The notes: generated by a model from the sequence alone, not told the origin. 64,000 bases of DNA from Massilia forsythiae (GCF_012849555.1 NZ_CP051685.1:6014001-6078000); one strand, 5' to 3'. Shown: positions 24,899 to 33,254, counted from the first letter of the stretch. A program made the numbers and translations.

Positions 24899-25021
24899 AT
24901 GTTTGCCAGCACCGCTTCCACCTCGTTTTCTTCTTTTGCCGCATCGTGCGCCGCGTCCGATGACGTTGTCGCGTCTCCGTTTCTTCGAAGCGGACACGAC
25001 GTCATCGACATGCCGATTTAA
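24899..25021 (+). CDS. possible second small leader ORF (40 residues)
   Basis: A 40-codon frame with AGGAAAG eight bases before its ATG encodes a Ser/Ala/Phe-rich peptide (SFSSFAASCAAS). It uses TTT and TCT codons that are scarce in neighbouring genes. It ends five bases before the hairpin at 25026. It could be a second regulatory leader between leuL and leuA or a chance frame; I know no matching family. Confidence 0.3.
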   Translation: MFASTASTSFSSFAASCAASDDVVASPFLRSGHDVIDMPI

Positions 25022-25025
25022 CACC

Positions 25026-25064
25026 GGGGTCGGAGCCCTTTCGGTAAAACCGGGCTCTGACCCC
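25026..25064. repeat. GGGGTC-GGAGCCC inverted repeat in the leuA leader
   Basis: A 13-bp stem (GGGGTCGGAGCCC / GGGCTCTGACCCC, one G-T wobble) with a 13-base loop that itself holds CGGT-AAA-ACCG. It lies 24 bases before leuA. It belongs to the same family as the palindrome at 6900-6963 and may serve as part of the leader's RNA switch. There is no U-run behind it. Confidence 0.65.
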
Positions 25065-25088
25065 TGCATACAAACCTAAGGAGCCGCC

Positions 25089-26777
25089 ATGTTGATCAAT
25101 CCCGCCGCCAAGTACCGTCCCTTCCCCGCCGTTCCGCTGGCCGAGCGCCAGTGGCCGAGCCGGACCATCACCCATCCGCCGATCTGGATGAGCACCGACC
25201 TGCGCGACGGCAACCAGGCGCTGATCGAGCCGATGAGCCTGGACAAGAAGCTGCGCTTCTTCGAAAAGCTGGTGCAGGTGGGCATCAAGGAGATCGAGGT
25301 CGGCTTCCCGTCCGCGTCGCAGACCGACTTCGACTTCGTGCGCATGCTGGTCGAGGAAAAGCGGATTCCGGACGACGTCACCATCATCGTGCTGACCCAG
25401 GCGCGCGACGAGCTGATCCGCCGGACCGTGGACAGCTGCATCGGCGCCAGGCGCGCCATCGTGCACGTGTACAACTCGGTGGCGCCGGTGTTCCGCCGCG
25501 TGGTGTTCGGCATGGACGAAGACCAGATCGTGCAGATCGCGGTGAAGGGCACGCAATTGATCAAGGAACTGGTGGCGCAGCACCCGGACACCGAGTGGGG
25601 CCTGGAATACTCGCCGGAATCGTTCTCGACCACCGAACTGGAATTCTCCAAGCGCATCGTCGACGCCGTCGGCGCCGTGTGGCAGCCGACCCCGGCCAAC
25701 AAGATGATCGTCAACCTGCCGTCCACCGTGGAAGCGGCGACGCCGAACGTGTATGCCGACCAGATCGAATGGATGTGCCGCAACCTGAACGACCGCGACA
25801 GCCTGGTCATCAGCGTGCACCCGCACAACGACCGCGGCACCGCGGTGGCCGCCGCCGAACTGGCGGTGATGGCCGGCGCCGACCGCGTCGAGGGCTGTTT
25901 ATTCGGCAACGGCGAGCGCACCGGTAACGTCGACCTGGTGACGCTGGCGCTGAATTTGTACACGCAGGGCGTGCATCCGGGCCTGGATTTTTCCGACATC
26001 GACAGCATCCGCCAGTTGGTCGAGGAGTGCAACCAGATCCCGGTGCACCCGCGCCATCCGTACGTGGGCGACCTGGTGTTCACGGCCTTTTCCGGCTCGC
26101 ACCAGGACGCGATCAAGAAGGGCTTCGCCAAGCAGCAGGCGGACGCACTGTGGGAAGTGCCCTACCTGCCGATCGACCCCGCCGACCTGGGCCGCAGCTA
26201 CGACGCCGTCATCCGCGTCAACAGCCAGTCCGGCAAGGGCGGCATGGCCTACCTGCTGGAACAGGAGTATGGCCTGGAATTGCCGCGCCGCCTGCAGATC
26301 GAATTCTCGCGCGTCGTGCAGCGCCATGCCGACGCCAGCGGACGCGAAGTGGCCGCGGCCGACATCCACGCCCTGTTCGCCAAGGAATACTTCGAGCAGG
26401 ACGATGCCGCCTACCGCTACACGGCGCACCGCATGACCGAGGACAGCGAAGGCGAGCAGCGCGTGCAGATCGAAGTGTCGCTGCAGGAACGGCACGTGCC
26501 GAAGACCCACCAGGGCCACGGCAACGGCCCGATCGACGCCTTCGTCAACGCACTCGGCCTGGACATCCGCCTGATGGATTACCACGAGCACGCGATCGGT
26601 TCCGGCGCCGACGCACGCGCCGCCTGCTACGTCGAGCTGCGCCTGGGCAACGGCCCGACCCTGTTCGGCGCCGCCATCGACAGCAACATCCTGACGGCGT
26701 CGTTCAAGGCGGTGCTGTCGGCGGTGAACCGCCAGCTGGCGCAGGGTGCCCAGGCGCCGGTGGCGCGCGCCGCTTGA
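25089..26777 (+). CDS. leuA: 2-isopropylmalate synthase
   Basis: Catalyses the first committed step of leucine synthesis, condensing acetyl-CoA with 2-oxoisovalerate. The 562-residue enzyme has the HMGL-like TIM barrel (WMSTDLRDGNQAL with the metal-binding Asp, SVHPHNDRGTAVA with HxH-type ligands, GCLFGNGERTGNVDL) and the C-terminal regulatory LeuA dimer domain, where leucine feedback acts. Length fits the longer type-2 LeuA enzymes. The ATG at 25089 follows AAGGAG at five bases. It is preceded by a leucine-rich leader peptide, and the cupin gene follows after a few bases on the same strand. Confidence 0.96.
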   Translation: MLINPAAKYRPFPAVPLAERQWPSRTITHPPIWMSTDLRDGNQALIEPMSLDKKLRFFEKLVQVGIKEIEVGFPSASQTDFDFVRMLVEEKRIPDDVTIIVLTQARDELIRRTVDSCIGARRAIVHVYNSVAPVFRRVVFGMDEDQIVQIAVKGTQLIKELVAQHPDTEWGLEYSPESFSTTELEFSKRIVDAVGAVWQPTPANKMIVNLPSTVEAATPNVYADQIEWMCRNLNDRDSLVISVHPHNDRGTAVAAAELAVMAGADRVEGCLFGNGERTGNVDLVTLALNLYTQGVHPGLDFSDIDSIRQLVEECNQIPVHPRHPYVGDLVFTAFSGSHQDAIKKGFAKQQADALWEVPYLPIDPADLGRSYDAVIRVNSQSGKGGMAYLLEQEYGLELPRRLQIEFSRVVQRHADASGREVAAADIHALFAKEYFEQDDAAYRYTAHRMTEDSEGEQRVQIEVSLQERHVPKTHQGHGNGPIDAFVNALGLDIRLMDYHEHAIGSGADARAACYVELRLGNGPTLFGAAIDSNILTASFKAVLSAVNRQLAQGAQAPVARAA

Positions 26778-26782
26778 GCGTG

Positions 26783-27814
26783 ATGCACGGGCAAGACCCG
26801 CGCGGCGCGGGATCGACGGCCGGCGACCCGAGGGTCGACCATCCGGCTGGCGACGATGCGGCGGCCGGCGCTCCGGCAACCGGCGCTCCAGCGGGCGCCA
26901 CCCCTGCGCGCAGCCTGCCGCCGCAACCGCGCTCGACGCGCGACGGCGATGCCGCCGCCGCGCGCCTGGCGCGCGAACGGCGCGATGCGCAGGTGCGCGG
27001 CGTGGTCTCGATGCAGGCCATGCGCGACGCCCTCCGCCAGGCCGCGCGTACACTGCCGCCGCTGGCTTCCGTGCCGCGCCTGCACCGTCCCGACGCCGCC
27101 GCCTTCCGTGCGCAGGCCGCTGCCGGTTTGCCGTTCCTGGTGACCGGCGTGGTGCCGCGCTGGCCGCTGCGCGCGCTCGGCCCGCAGGCGTTGCGCGAAC
27201 GCTTCGGCCAGGTGCCGGTGCGGGCGCGCGTGGGCGACTACATCGACACCGCGTTCGCGCCGGACCGGCCCATGCGCGACCTGCTGCTGGGAGAGTACCT
27301 CGACCTCGTGACAGGCAACGGCGGCAGCGATCCCGGCGCCGCCGGCCATCCGCCGCCCTACGTCGGCAACCTGGAATTGCGCGAGCTGAACGGCATGTGC
27401 CACTGGCCGGCCTGGTTCGACAAGATGGGGCCGCCGCGCTTCTGGCTCGGCCCGACCGGCACGGTGACGCCGCTGCATTGCGACTACGACGACAACCTGT
27501 TCGCCCAGGTCTGGGGCCGCAAGCGCATCATGCTGGCGCCGCCGCACCACGACGCATTCCTGTACGTGCGCGAGGCCAACGCCATCCTGTTCGGCTCGCC
27601 GTTCGATCCGGAAGCGCCGGACTTCGCGCGCTTTCCGCTGGCGCGCCAGGCGCACGTGACCGAATGCATCGTCGAACCCGGCGAGATGCTGTACGTGCCG
27701 GCCGGCTGGTACCACCAGGTGCGTGCGCTGACCTTCTCCCTGTCGGCCAACCGCTGGGCCAGGGCCATGCCGCTGGCCCTGCAGGGCAGCGCGGGGCTGC
27801 GGCAACCGGCCTGA
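26783..27814 (+). CDS. cupin-like (JmjC/cupin_8) Fe(II)/2-oxoglutarate oxygenase-type protein
   Basis: The 343-residue protein has a low-complexity Pro/Ala/Arg N-terminus (about 80 residues) and a JmjC-like cupin domain. Visible features are FLVTGVVPRWP, the metal-binding pair H-x-D in TPLHCDYDDN and the distal histidine in VPAGWYHQVRAL, consistent with an Fe(II)-dependent hydroxylase. It begins five bases after leuA, so read-through expression is likely, but no link to leucine synthesis is known. The start is uncertain: ATG at 26783, GTG at 26780, or MQAMRDAL further in; none has a good ribosome-binding site. Confidence 0.8.
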   Translation: MHGQDPRGAGSTAGDPRVDHPAGDDAAAGAPATGAPAGATPARSLPPQPRSTRDGDAAAARLARERRDAQVRGVVSMQAMRDALRQAARTLPPLASVPRLHRPDAAAFRAQAAAGLPFLVTGVVPRWPLRALGPQALRERFGQVPVRARVGDYIDTAFAPDRPMRDLLLGEYLDLVTGNGGSDPGAAGHPPPYVGNLELRELNGMCHWPAWFDKMGPPRFWLGPTGTVTPLHCDYDDNLFAQVWGRKRIMLAPPHHDAFLYVREANAILFGSPFDPEAPDFARFPLARQAHVTECIVEPGEMLYVPAGWYHQVRALTFSLSANRWARAMPLALQGSAGLRQPA

Positions 27815-27835
27815 CGCGCGGCGCGTCCTGCGCGT

Positions 27836-28765
27836 TCAGGGACCGGTGCGCAGCGGCGCCGGCTCCTGCCCCACCTTGTTCTCGCCGACGCGCTCGTACT
27901 CGGCGATCACCTGGGCGCCGAACAGCAGCAGCGTGGCGGCGATTTCCAGGCTGAACATGACCACGATGGCGGTGGTCATCGAGCCGTACACCACGTTCAC
28001 CTGCGACAGGGTGGTGAAGTACCACACCAGCACGTGGCGCGCGATTTCCCACAGCAGCGCCGCGGTGACGCCGCCCAGCAGCGCCTGCGGCAGGCGCAGG
28101 TTCCCGACCGGCATCACCATGTAGATCGAGGTCACTACCAGGATTTCGCCGGCCAGCCCGAGCAGGTACAAGAGCGCGCCCGAGACGCCGTGCAGCGACC
28201 AGCGGTAGCCGAACAGGTCGACGTATTCGGAACCGATCACCTGCAGGGTGCCGGCCACCAGGGTCACGATCATCACGCCCACGCCCAGCGCCAGGATGTA
28301 GCAGTACGGCAGCAGCGCAGAAATCAGGAAATGGCGCCGGCGGATCGCCACGCGGTGCACGAAGATCACGCTCATGGCGTTTTCCAGCACCGTGAAGGCG
28401 AGCGAACTGAAGAACAGCATGGTGCCGGCCAGCACCCAGGTGATCAGGTCGCGCGTGTCGAGGAAGTGCGCCACCTCGGCCACCAGCGGCTTGGACTGGC
28501 CGGGTACGATCAGCTCCAGGTAGCGGCGCAGCGTGGTGAGCAGTTCCTGCTGGTCGATGAAATGCGACAGCACCACCACCACCAGCATCAGGAACGGCAC
28601 GATCGACAGCAGCGCGTAATACGCTACCGCGCCGGCCAGCAGCAGTCCCTGGTTGGCGCGGAAGCCTTTCACGGCCGTCAGCGCGAACTCGAGCGGGTGC
28701 GACAATATCCAGGCGTTCACGCGCCGGTTCAGCAGCCGCAGTCCTTCGCCTTGCACCTTGCTCAT
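27836..28765 (-). CDS. YihY/UPF0761 family inner-membrane protein
   Basis: A 309-residue protein of the YihY (BrkB-like) family, formerly misnamed ribonuclease BN. It has about six membrane helices, the early signature LLLAGAVAYYALLSIVPFLML, and the late segment VYGSMTTAIVVMFSLEIAATLLLFGAQV. Function is unknown; transport has been proposed for relatives. Its ATG overlaps the TGA of egtB by four bases, so it is the third gene of an egtD-egtB-yihY operon with coupled translation. That placement might suggest a role in moving ergothioneine-type compounds, but this is only contextual. Confidence 0.88.
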   Translation of the reverse strand: MSKVQGEGLRLLNRRVNAWILSHPLEFALTAVKGFRANQGLLLAGAVAYYALLSIVPFLMLVVVVLSHFIDQQELLTTLRRYLELIVPGQSKPLVAEVAHFLDTRDLITWVLAGTMLFFSSLAFTVLENAMSVIFVHRVAIRRRHFLISALLPYCYILALGVGVMIVTLVAGTLQVIGSEYVDLFGYRWSLHGVSGALLYLLGLAGEILVVTSIYMVMPVGNLRLPQALLGGVTAALLWEIARHVLVWYFTTLSQVNVVYGSMTTAIVVMFSLEIAATLLLFGAQVIAEYERVGENKVGQEPAPLRTGP

Positions 28766-29991
28766 CGGGCCAGCCTGATCCCGGTGAATTGCCAGCGTGC
28801 GCCGGCCGGGAAGAAGTTGCGGTAGCTGGCGCGCGCATGGCCGTGCGGCGTGGCGCACGAGGAGCCGCGCAGCACGTACTGGTTGATCATGAACTTGCCG
28901 TTGTATTCGCCGAGCGCACCGGCGGCCGGCGCGAAGCCTGGGTACGGCGCATAGCTGCTGCTGGTCCATTGCCAGCACTCGCCGAACATCTGCGCCAGGC
29001 CGGCGCTGCCGGCGGCACGCGGATGCAGGTCGCCGCAGGCGATGGCGACGTCGCGCGCCGCGAATTCCCATTCGGCCTCGGTGGGCAGGCGCGCACCGCG
29101 CCAGCGCGCATAGGCATCGGCCTCGTACAGCGACAGGTGGGTGGCGGGCCGGCCCGGGTCGAGCGGCTGCAGGCCGTGCAGCGTGAACTCGCGCCAGTCT
29201 TCTCCCGCTTCTCCTTCGACCCAGTACAGCGGATGGCGCAGTGTGCCGCGCGCCACCAGGTCCCAGCCTTCGGACAGCCACAGCGACGGATCGCGGTAGC
29301 CGCCGGCCTCGACGAATTCCAGGTAGTCGCCGTTGCTCACCAGGCGCGAGGCCAGCGCGAACGGCGCCAGGTACTGGCGGTGGCGCGGCAGCTCGTTGTC
29401 GAAGGCGAAGCCGTGCCCGCCATGGCCGATCTCGGCCAGGCCGCCGTCGAACGCGATCCAGGCCAGCGGCTCGGCCGGGCCAGCGCCCGCCAGCGGCGAA
29501 TCGAGGTAAGCCGGGTACAGGGGGTTATGCGACAGCAGGTGCTTGAGGTCGGTGAGGATCAGTTCCTGGTGCTGCTGCTCGTGCTGCAGGCCGAGTTCCA
29601 CCAGCGCCGCCAGCTCGCGGTCGTGCGGCGACTGCGCCAGCAGGCGCACCATGCGCGCATCGACATCGCGCCGGTAGGCCAGCACCTGGTCCAGGCCGGG
29701 CCGCGTGAGGAGGCCGCGCTGCGGGCGCGGGTGCTTGGCGCCGACGCCGTTGTAGTACGAGTTGAACAGCACCCGGAAGGCCGGGTGGAAAGGCCGGAAG
29801 CCGGCCCCGCGCGGCTCCAGGATGAAGGTCTCGAAGAACCAGGTGGTGTGCGCCAGGTGCCACTTGACCGGGCTGGCGTCGGGCATCGACTGGGCACAAC
29901 AGTCCTCCGGCGACAGCGGTTCGGCCAGGTGCACCGAGCGCTGGCGCACGTGGTCGAACTGGAGGGTTGGACGGTGTTCGGGGGCTCCCAT
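28762..29991 (-). CDS. egtB: EgtB, ergothioneine sulfoxide synthase
   Basis: A non-heme iron enzyme that joins hercynine to a thiol (cysteine or gamma-glutamylcysteine) with oxygen to give a sulfoxide precursor of ergothioneine. The 409-residue protein has the DinB-like domain with iron ligands H48 (HLAHTTWFFE), H137 and H141 (HEQQH), and the C-terminal FGE-like domain (WIAFDGG, EWEFAARD, YVLRGSSCATP). It follows egtD by 22 bases, with GGAG five bases before its ATG. No egtA, egtC or egtE is nearby, which hints that cysteine is the sulfur donor and that the lyase lies elsewhere. Compared with SenA it has a different substrate region and locus. Confidence 0.94.
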   Translation of the reverse strand: MGAPEHRPTLQFDHVRQRSVHLAEPLSPEDCCAQSMPDASPVKWHLAHTTWFFETFILEPRGAGFRPFHPAFRVLFNSYYNGVGAKHPRPQRGLLTRPGLDQVLAYRRDVDARMVRLLAQSPHDRELAALVELGLQHEQQHQELILTDLKHLLSHNPLYPAYLDSPLAGAGPAEPLAWIAFDGGLAEIGHGGHGFAFDNELPRHRQYLAPFALASRLVSNGDYLEFVEAGGYRDPSLWLSEGWDLVARGTLRHPLYWVEGEAGEDWREFTLHGLQPLDPGRPATHLSLYEADAYARWRGARLPTEAEWEFAARDVAIACGDLHPRAAGSAGLAQMFGECWQWTSSSYAPYPGFAPAAGALGEYNGKFMINQYVLRGSSCATPHGHARASYRNFFPAGARWQFTGIRLAR

Positions 29992-30013
29992 GGCGGCTCC
30001 GCTCGTTCTCTGC

Positions 30014-30979
30014 TCAGTGGGACACGGCGCGCGCGTGGATCACGGCGAACCAGTTGTGCGGGTCGCTCCAGACCTTGGTGGCGGCGAAGCCCGACTGCTC
30101 CAGCAGCCCGACCGCTTCGCTCGGACTGTATTTGTAGCTGTTCTCGGTGTGGATCCATTCGCCGGCCTGGAACAGGCGGCTGCCGCCGCGCCAGGTTACC
30201 TGCTGCGCCGAGCGCGCCTCCAGGTGCATCTCGATGCGGCCGGCCTGTTCGTTGTAGAAGCCCTGGTGGCGCCAGTGGCAGACATCGAAGTCGGCGCCCA
30301 GCAGGCGGTTCACGTGGCGCAGCACGTTCAGGTTGAAGGCGGCGGTGACGCCGAGCGCATCGTCGTAGGCCGCGTTCAGCACCTTGGCATCCTTGGCCAG
30401 GTCGATGCCGATCAGGAGGCCGCCGTCCTGGCCGCAGGCGGCGCGCACGCGCTGCAGGAACTCGCGCGCCTCGTCCGGGGTGAAGTTGCCGATCGAGGAA
30501 CCGGGATAGAAGAACAGGCGCCGTTCGGCGCGCACGCTGTCGGGCAGGTCGAGCGATCTGGAAAAATCCATGCCGACCGGGGTCATCTGGATGTGCGAGT
30601 GGCAGTCGCGCAGGCGTTCCACCGCGCCGCGCAGGAACTCGGCCGAGATGTCGACCGGCACGTACTGCGCCGGCTGCAGCAGCGGGAACAGCCTGGCCGC
30701 CTTGGCGCAGTTGCCGGCGCCCAGGTCGATCAGCGTGGCGCCGCTGCCGGCGACGCGCGCGATCTCGCCGCCGTGGGCCTCGAAGATCGCCGCCTCGGTG
30801 CGGGTCGGATAGTATTCGGGCAGTTCGCAGATCGCCTCGAACAGCTTGGAGCCGAGGGGGTCGTACAGAAACTTGGGCGAGATGAAGGCTTCGTGCGCGC
30901 GCAGGCTGGCATCGAGCTCGGCGGCCTGGTGCAGCCCGGCGTCCTGGACGGGCGCGTCCGGCGAAAGTTGGTTCAGCAT
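30014..30979 (-). CDS. egtD: EgtD, histidine N-alpha-methyltransferase
   Basis: An S-adenosylmethionine-dependent enzyme that trimethylates histidine to hercynine, the shared precursor of ergothioneine and selenoneine. The 321-residue protein has SPKFLYDPLGSKLFEAICELPEYYPTR split across family motifs, the SAM loop IDLGAGNCAKA, FFYPGSSIGNFTP and WHTEN-like GEWIHTENSYKYS. The ATG at 30979 has GAGGA five bases upstream. It is the first gene of the egtD-egtB-yihY operon and lies divergently from the ABC ATPase. EgtD product would feed both EgtB here and SenA 10 kb away. Confidence 0.95.
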   Translation of the reverse strand: MLNQLSPDAPVQDAGLHQAAELDASLRAHEAFISPKFLYDPLGSKLFEAICELPEYYPTRTEAAIFEAHGGEIARVAGSGATLIDLGAGNCAKAARLFPLLQPAQYVPVDISAEFLRGAVERLRDCHSHIQMTPVGMDFSRSLDLPDSVRAERRLFFYPGSSIGNFTPDEAREFLQRVRAACGQDGGLLIGIDLAKDAKVLNAAYDDALGVTAAFNLNVLRHVNRLLGADFDVCHWRHQGFYNEQAGRIEMHLEARSAQQVTWRGGSRLFQAGEWIHTENSYKYSPSEAVGLLEQSGFAATKVWSDPHNWFAVIHARAVSH

Positions 30980-31132
30980 GAAAATCCTCGATTGAAGGTG
31001 TTGCCGTTTCAGCCATAATACGCGATTTGCGCTACAGGGCTCGCCACCCTTGGCAAGCGTGTTCAGCTTCCCTCCAGACAGCTGAAAACCGGCATCGTGA
31101 TACAGTGGCGGTTCCCTTTTCCTACCGACTTC

Positions 31133-31780
31133 ATGCTCGAACTCGTCAACCTCGGCAAATCCTACGGCGGCCGCAACGTGCTGGCCAAGCTGTCGCACCG
31201 CTTCCAGCCGGGCGAATTCGTCGCCGTGATGGGCGAATCGGGCGTCGGCAAGTCGACCCTGCTGAACCTGATCGCCGGCCTCGACGCGCCCGACAGCGGC
31301 CAGGTGCTGGTGGACGGCATGCCGATGTCCGGCCTCGACGACGATGCCGCCACGCGCCTGCGGCGCACCCGCATGGGCTTCATCTTCCAGGCCTTCCACG
31401 TGCTGCCGCACCTGAGTCTGCTGCAGAACGTGGCGCTGCCGCTGCTGCTGAACGGCGCGCCCGACCCGGCGCGCGCGGCGCACATGCTGGAGGCGGTCGG
31501 ACTGGCGGGACGCGGCGCCGACTTTCCGCGCCAGCTGTCGGGCGGCGAATTGCAGCGGGTGGCGATCGCGCGCGCGCTGGTGCACCGTCCCGCCCTGCTG
31601 CTGGCGGACGAGCCGACCGGCAACCTCGACCCGGAAACCGCCGACGGCGTGCTGCACCTGCTGCGCGCCGAGATCAAGGAAAGCGGCGCCGGCGCCATCA
31701 TGGTGACCCACTCGCACGCGGCGGCGGCGCTGGCCGACCGCGTGCTGCTGCTCACGCGTTCCGGATTGAAATTAGCGTAA
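31133..31780 (+). CDS. ABC transporter ATP-binding protein (LolD/MacB-type), orphan
   Basis: A 215-residue ATPase with Walker A GESGVGKST, Q-loop FQAFHVLPHLS, signature LSGGELQRVAIARAL, Walker B LLLADEPTGNLD and H-loop VTHSHAAA. The length, FQ-x(4)-LLP-like Q-loop and short form place it with the LolD/FtsE/MacB-type family that partners FtsX/MacB-like permeases rather than with nutrient importers. No permease gene stands next to it, so its partner and substrate are unknown. It is divergent from egtD by about 150 bases. A YbbA-like role is an alternative. Confidence 0.85.
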   Translation: MLELVNLGKSYGGRNVLAKLSHRFQPGEFVAVMGESGVGKSTLLNLIAGLDAPDSGQVLVDGMPMSGLDDDAATRLRRTRMGFIFQAFHVLPHLSLLQNVALPLLLNGAPDPARAAHMLEAVGLAGRGADFPRQLSGGELQRVAIARALVHRPALLLADEPTGNLDPETADGVLHLLRAEIKESGAGAIMVTHSHAAAALADRVLLLTRSGLKLA

Positions 31781-31979
31781 GTTCCACGAAGAAAGACCGA
31801 GGTTTTGCGTTTTTAGTCATGAACAGTGCGTGCATGTTGTCAAATTCGTAGTAGTATTCCAACAAACCCGCCCCGCATAGCCCGTGCAAAGCGCGTGCTA
31901 AGAGCATCAGAATATGACGGTTGGCGTTACTCCAAGACAGTCGATCGGTCCTGAATGTTCATCCATTGCGGAGGAGTTC

Positions 31980-32291
31980 ATGAGCGTACGTCAGAAAAAG
32001 CAGGAATTGCTCGATGCCATGCATCGGGCGCGGGAGTTGGAACCGTCGAGCTTTGTACCGAATAAACTGCTCGACACCCTGATCCAGCGCATGCAGCTGA
32101 AGAACGATGCGGAGCTGTGCCGCGTGCTGGAAGTGCAGCCGCCGATCATCAGCAAGATCCGCCACCGCAAGCTGAACGTGGGCGCGACCATCCTGCTGCG
32201 CATGCACGAGAAATCGAATATCCCGATCCGCGAACTGAAGGAACTGACGGCCGCTTCGCGCACGCCGCCCGAGGGGCGCGTGCACCATTGA
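31980..32291 (+). CDS. small helix-turn-helix-like DNA-binding protein
   Basis: A 103-residue protein. Residues 30-85 resemble a Cro/XRE-type helix-turn-helix: DAELCRVLEVQPPIISKIRHRKL, where the PPIISKIRHRK part would be the recognition helix. It lacks an effector domain, so it would act as a simple regulator. A strong GGAGGAG precedes the ATG at 31980 and sets the start. Similar short proteins are common in Oxalobacteraceae as far as I recall; their targets are unknown. A TTGTCA-type element occurs about 140 bases upstream in the 200-base gap after the ABC gene. Confidence 0.7.
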   Translation: MSVRQKKQELLDAMHRARELEPSSFVPNKLLDTLIQRMQLKNDAELCRVLEVQPPIISKIRHRKLNVGATILLRMHEKSNIPIRELKELTAASRTPPEGRVHH

Positions 32292-32306
32292 TCGCCCCCG
32301 CGCGCG

Positions 32307-33047
32307 TCATTCGCCGGGCGGGCGTCCGGTCTTGAGCTGGGGCAGGCTGGCCAGGATGGCGCGCAGCGCCGCCGTGTCGAGCTGGCCCAGCAAGGCCACG
32401 CCGATGCGCAGCAGCTCGCTCTTCTTGACTTCGAAGCCGGCCTGCAGGCAGGCTTGCCTGACGGCGCCCAGCACCGCATATTCCTGTTCCGGCATGGTGA
32501 AGCTGTCGCGCACCAGTTGCGAGCGTACGGCCGCCACCCGAGCGGCCGCGCCGCCGGCCTGCGTGCCTGCAGCGGATTTCGCGCGCGTTGCCTTGGCCGG
32601 CGCAACCAGCTTGCGCGCCGCCAGTGCAGCGGCTGCGGCAGCCGGCTTCGCCGGCGCCTTGGCGGCGGCCTTGGCGCCTGCCGCGGCGACCGGTTTGGCG
32701 GCGGGCTTGGCGCCTGCCACGGCGGCCGGTTTGGCGACCTGCCGAGCGCTGGCCCTGGCAGCCGGCTTGGCGCTGGTCTTGGCAGCCGGCTTGGCGCCGG
32801 CCCTGGCAACCGGTTCGAGCGTCGCCCCGCCTGCCTTGCCGGTGGCGCCCGCCGCCTTCGTACCAGGCTTGCCCGCCGCGCCCTGCTTCGACTTCGCCGC
32901 TGCATCCGGCGCCGGCTTGGCCGCTGCCCCCGGCGCCCTGCCTGCCTTGCCCGCCCTGCCCACCGCCTTGCCCACGGCATCGTCCGCCGCCGCTGATGCG
33001 CGTCCGCCCTTCGGCGCGGCCTTGGCCGCCGCTGTTGTCCTCGCCAT
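32307..33047 (-). CDS. Ala/Lys/Pro-rich histone H1-like protein with conserved C-terminal domain
   Basis: A 246-residue protein. Residues 1-160 are low-complexity repeats of AKPAA/GAKPAAK type, resembling the DNA-binding tails of bacterial histone H1-like and AlgP-like proteins. The last 70 residues (SFTMPEQEYAVLGAVRQACLQ...VKKSELLRIGVALLG...LKTGRP) form a conserved helical domain seen in Burkholderiales. Nucleoid or RNA association is a reasonable guess from charge and repeat structure only. I chose the ATG at 33047 because GGAG lies six bases upstream; MESEM at 33059 lacks one. The repetitive DNA makes length variation between strains likely. Confidence 0.7.
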   Translation of the reverse strand: MARTTAAAKAAPKGGRASAAADDAVGKAVGRAGKAGRAPGAAAKPAPDAAAKSKQGAAGKPGTKAAGATGKAGGATLEPVARAGAKPAAKTSAKPAARASARQVAKPAAVAGAKPAAKPVAAAGAKAAAKAPAKPAAAAAALAARKLVAPAKATRAKSAAGTQAGGAAARVAAVRSQLVRDSFTMPEQEYAVLGAVRQACLQAGFEVKKSELLRIGVALLGQLDTAALRAILASLPQLKTGRPPGE

Positions 33048-33254
33048 TTCCGACTCCATCGTCAAACAAACCAAATAATATAGTCGATTCGGCCATGAGG
33101 GGGAAGGAAGCATGGCGCCACGGCCGTCATCGCGCCATTGCGCACGCACGAAAGCGTGCTCGGGGCGCCCCGCCCGATGACCCCGGTTGCGGCGGCCAGG
33201 GCCGCGACGCCTGCCCCGGCGCGCGCCTGGCGTGCGGTGCCGGGCGGCGCCGCC

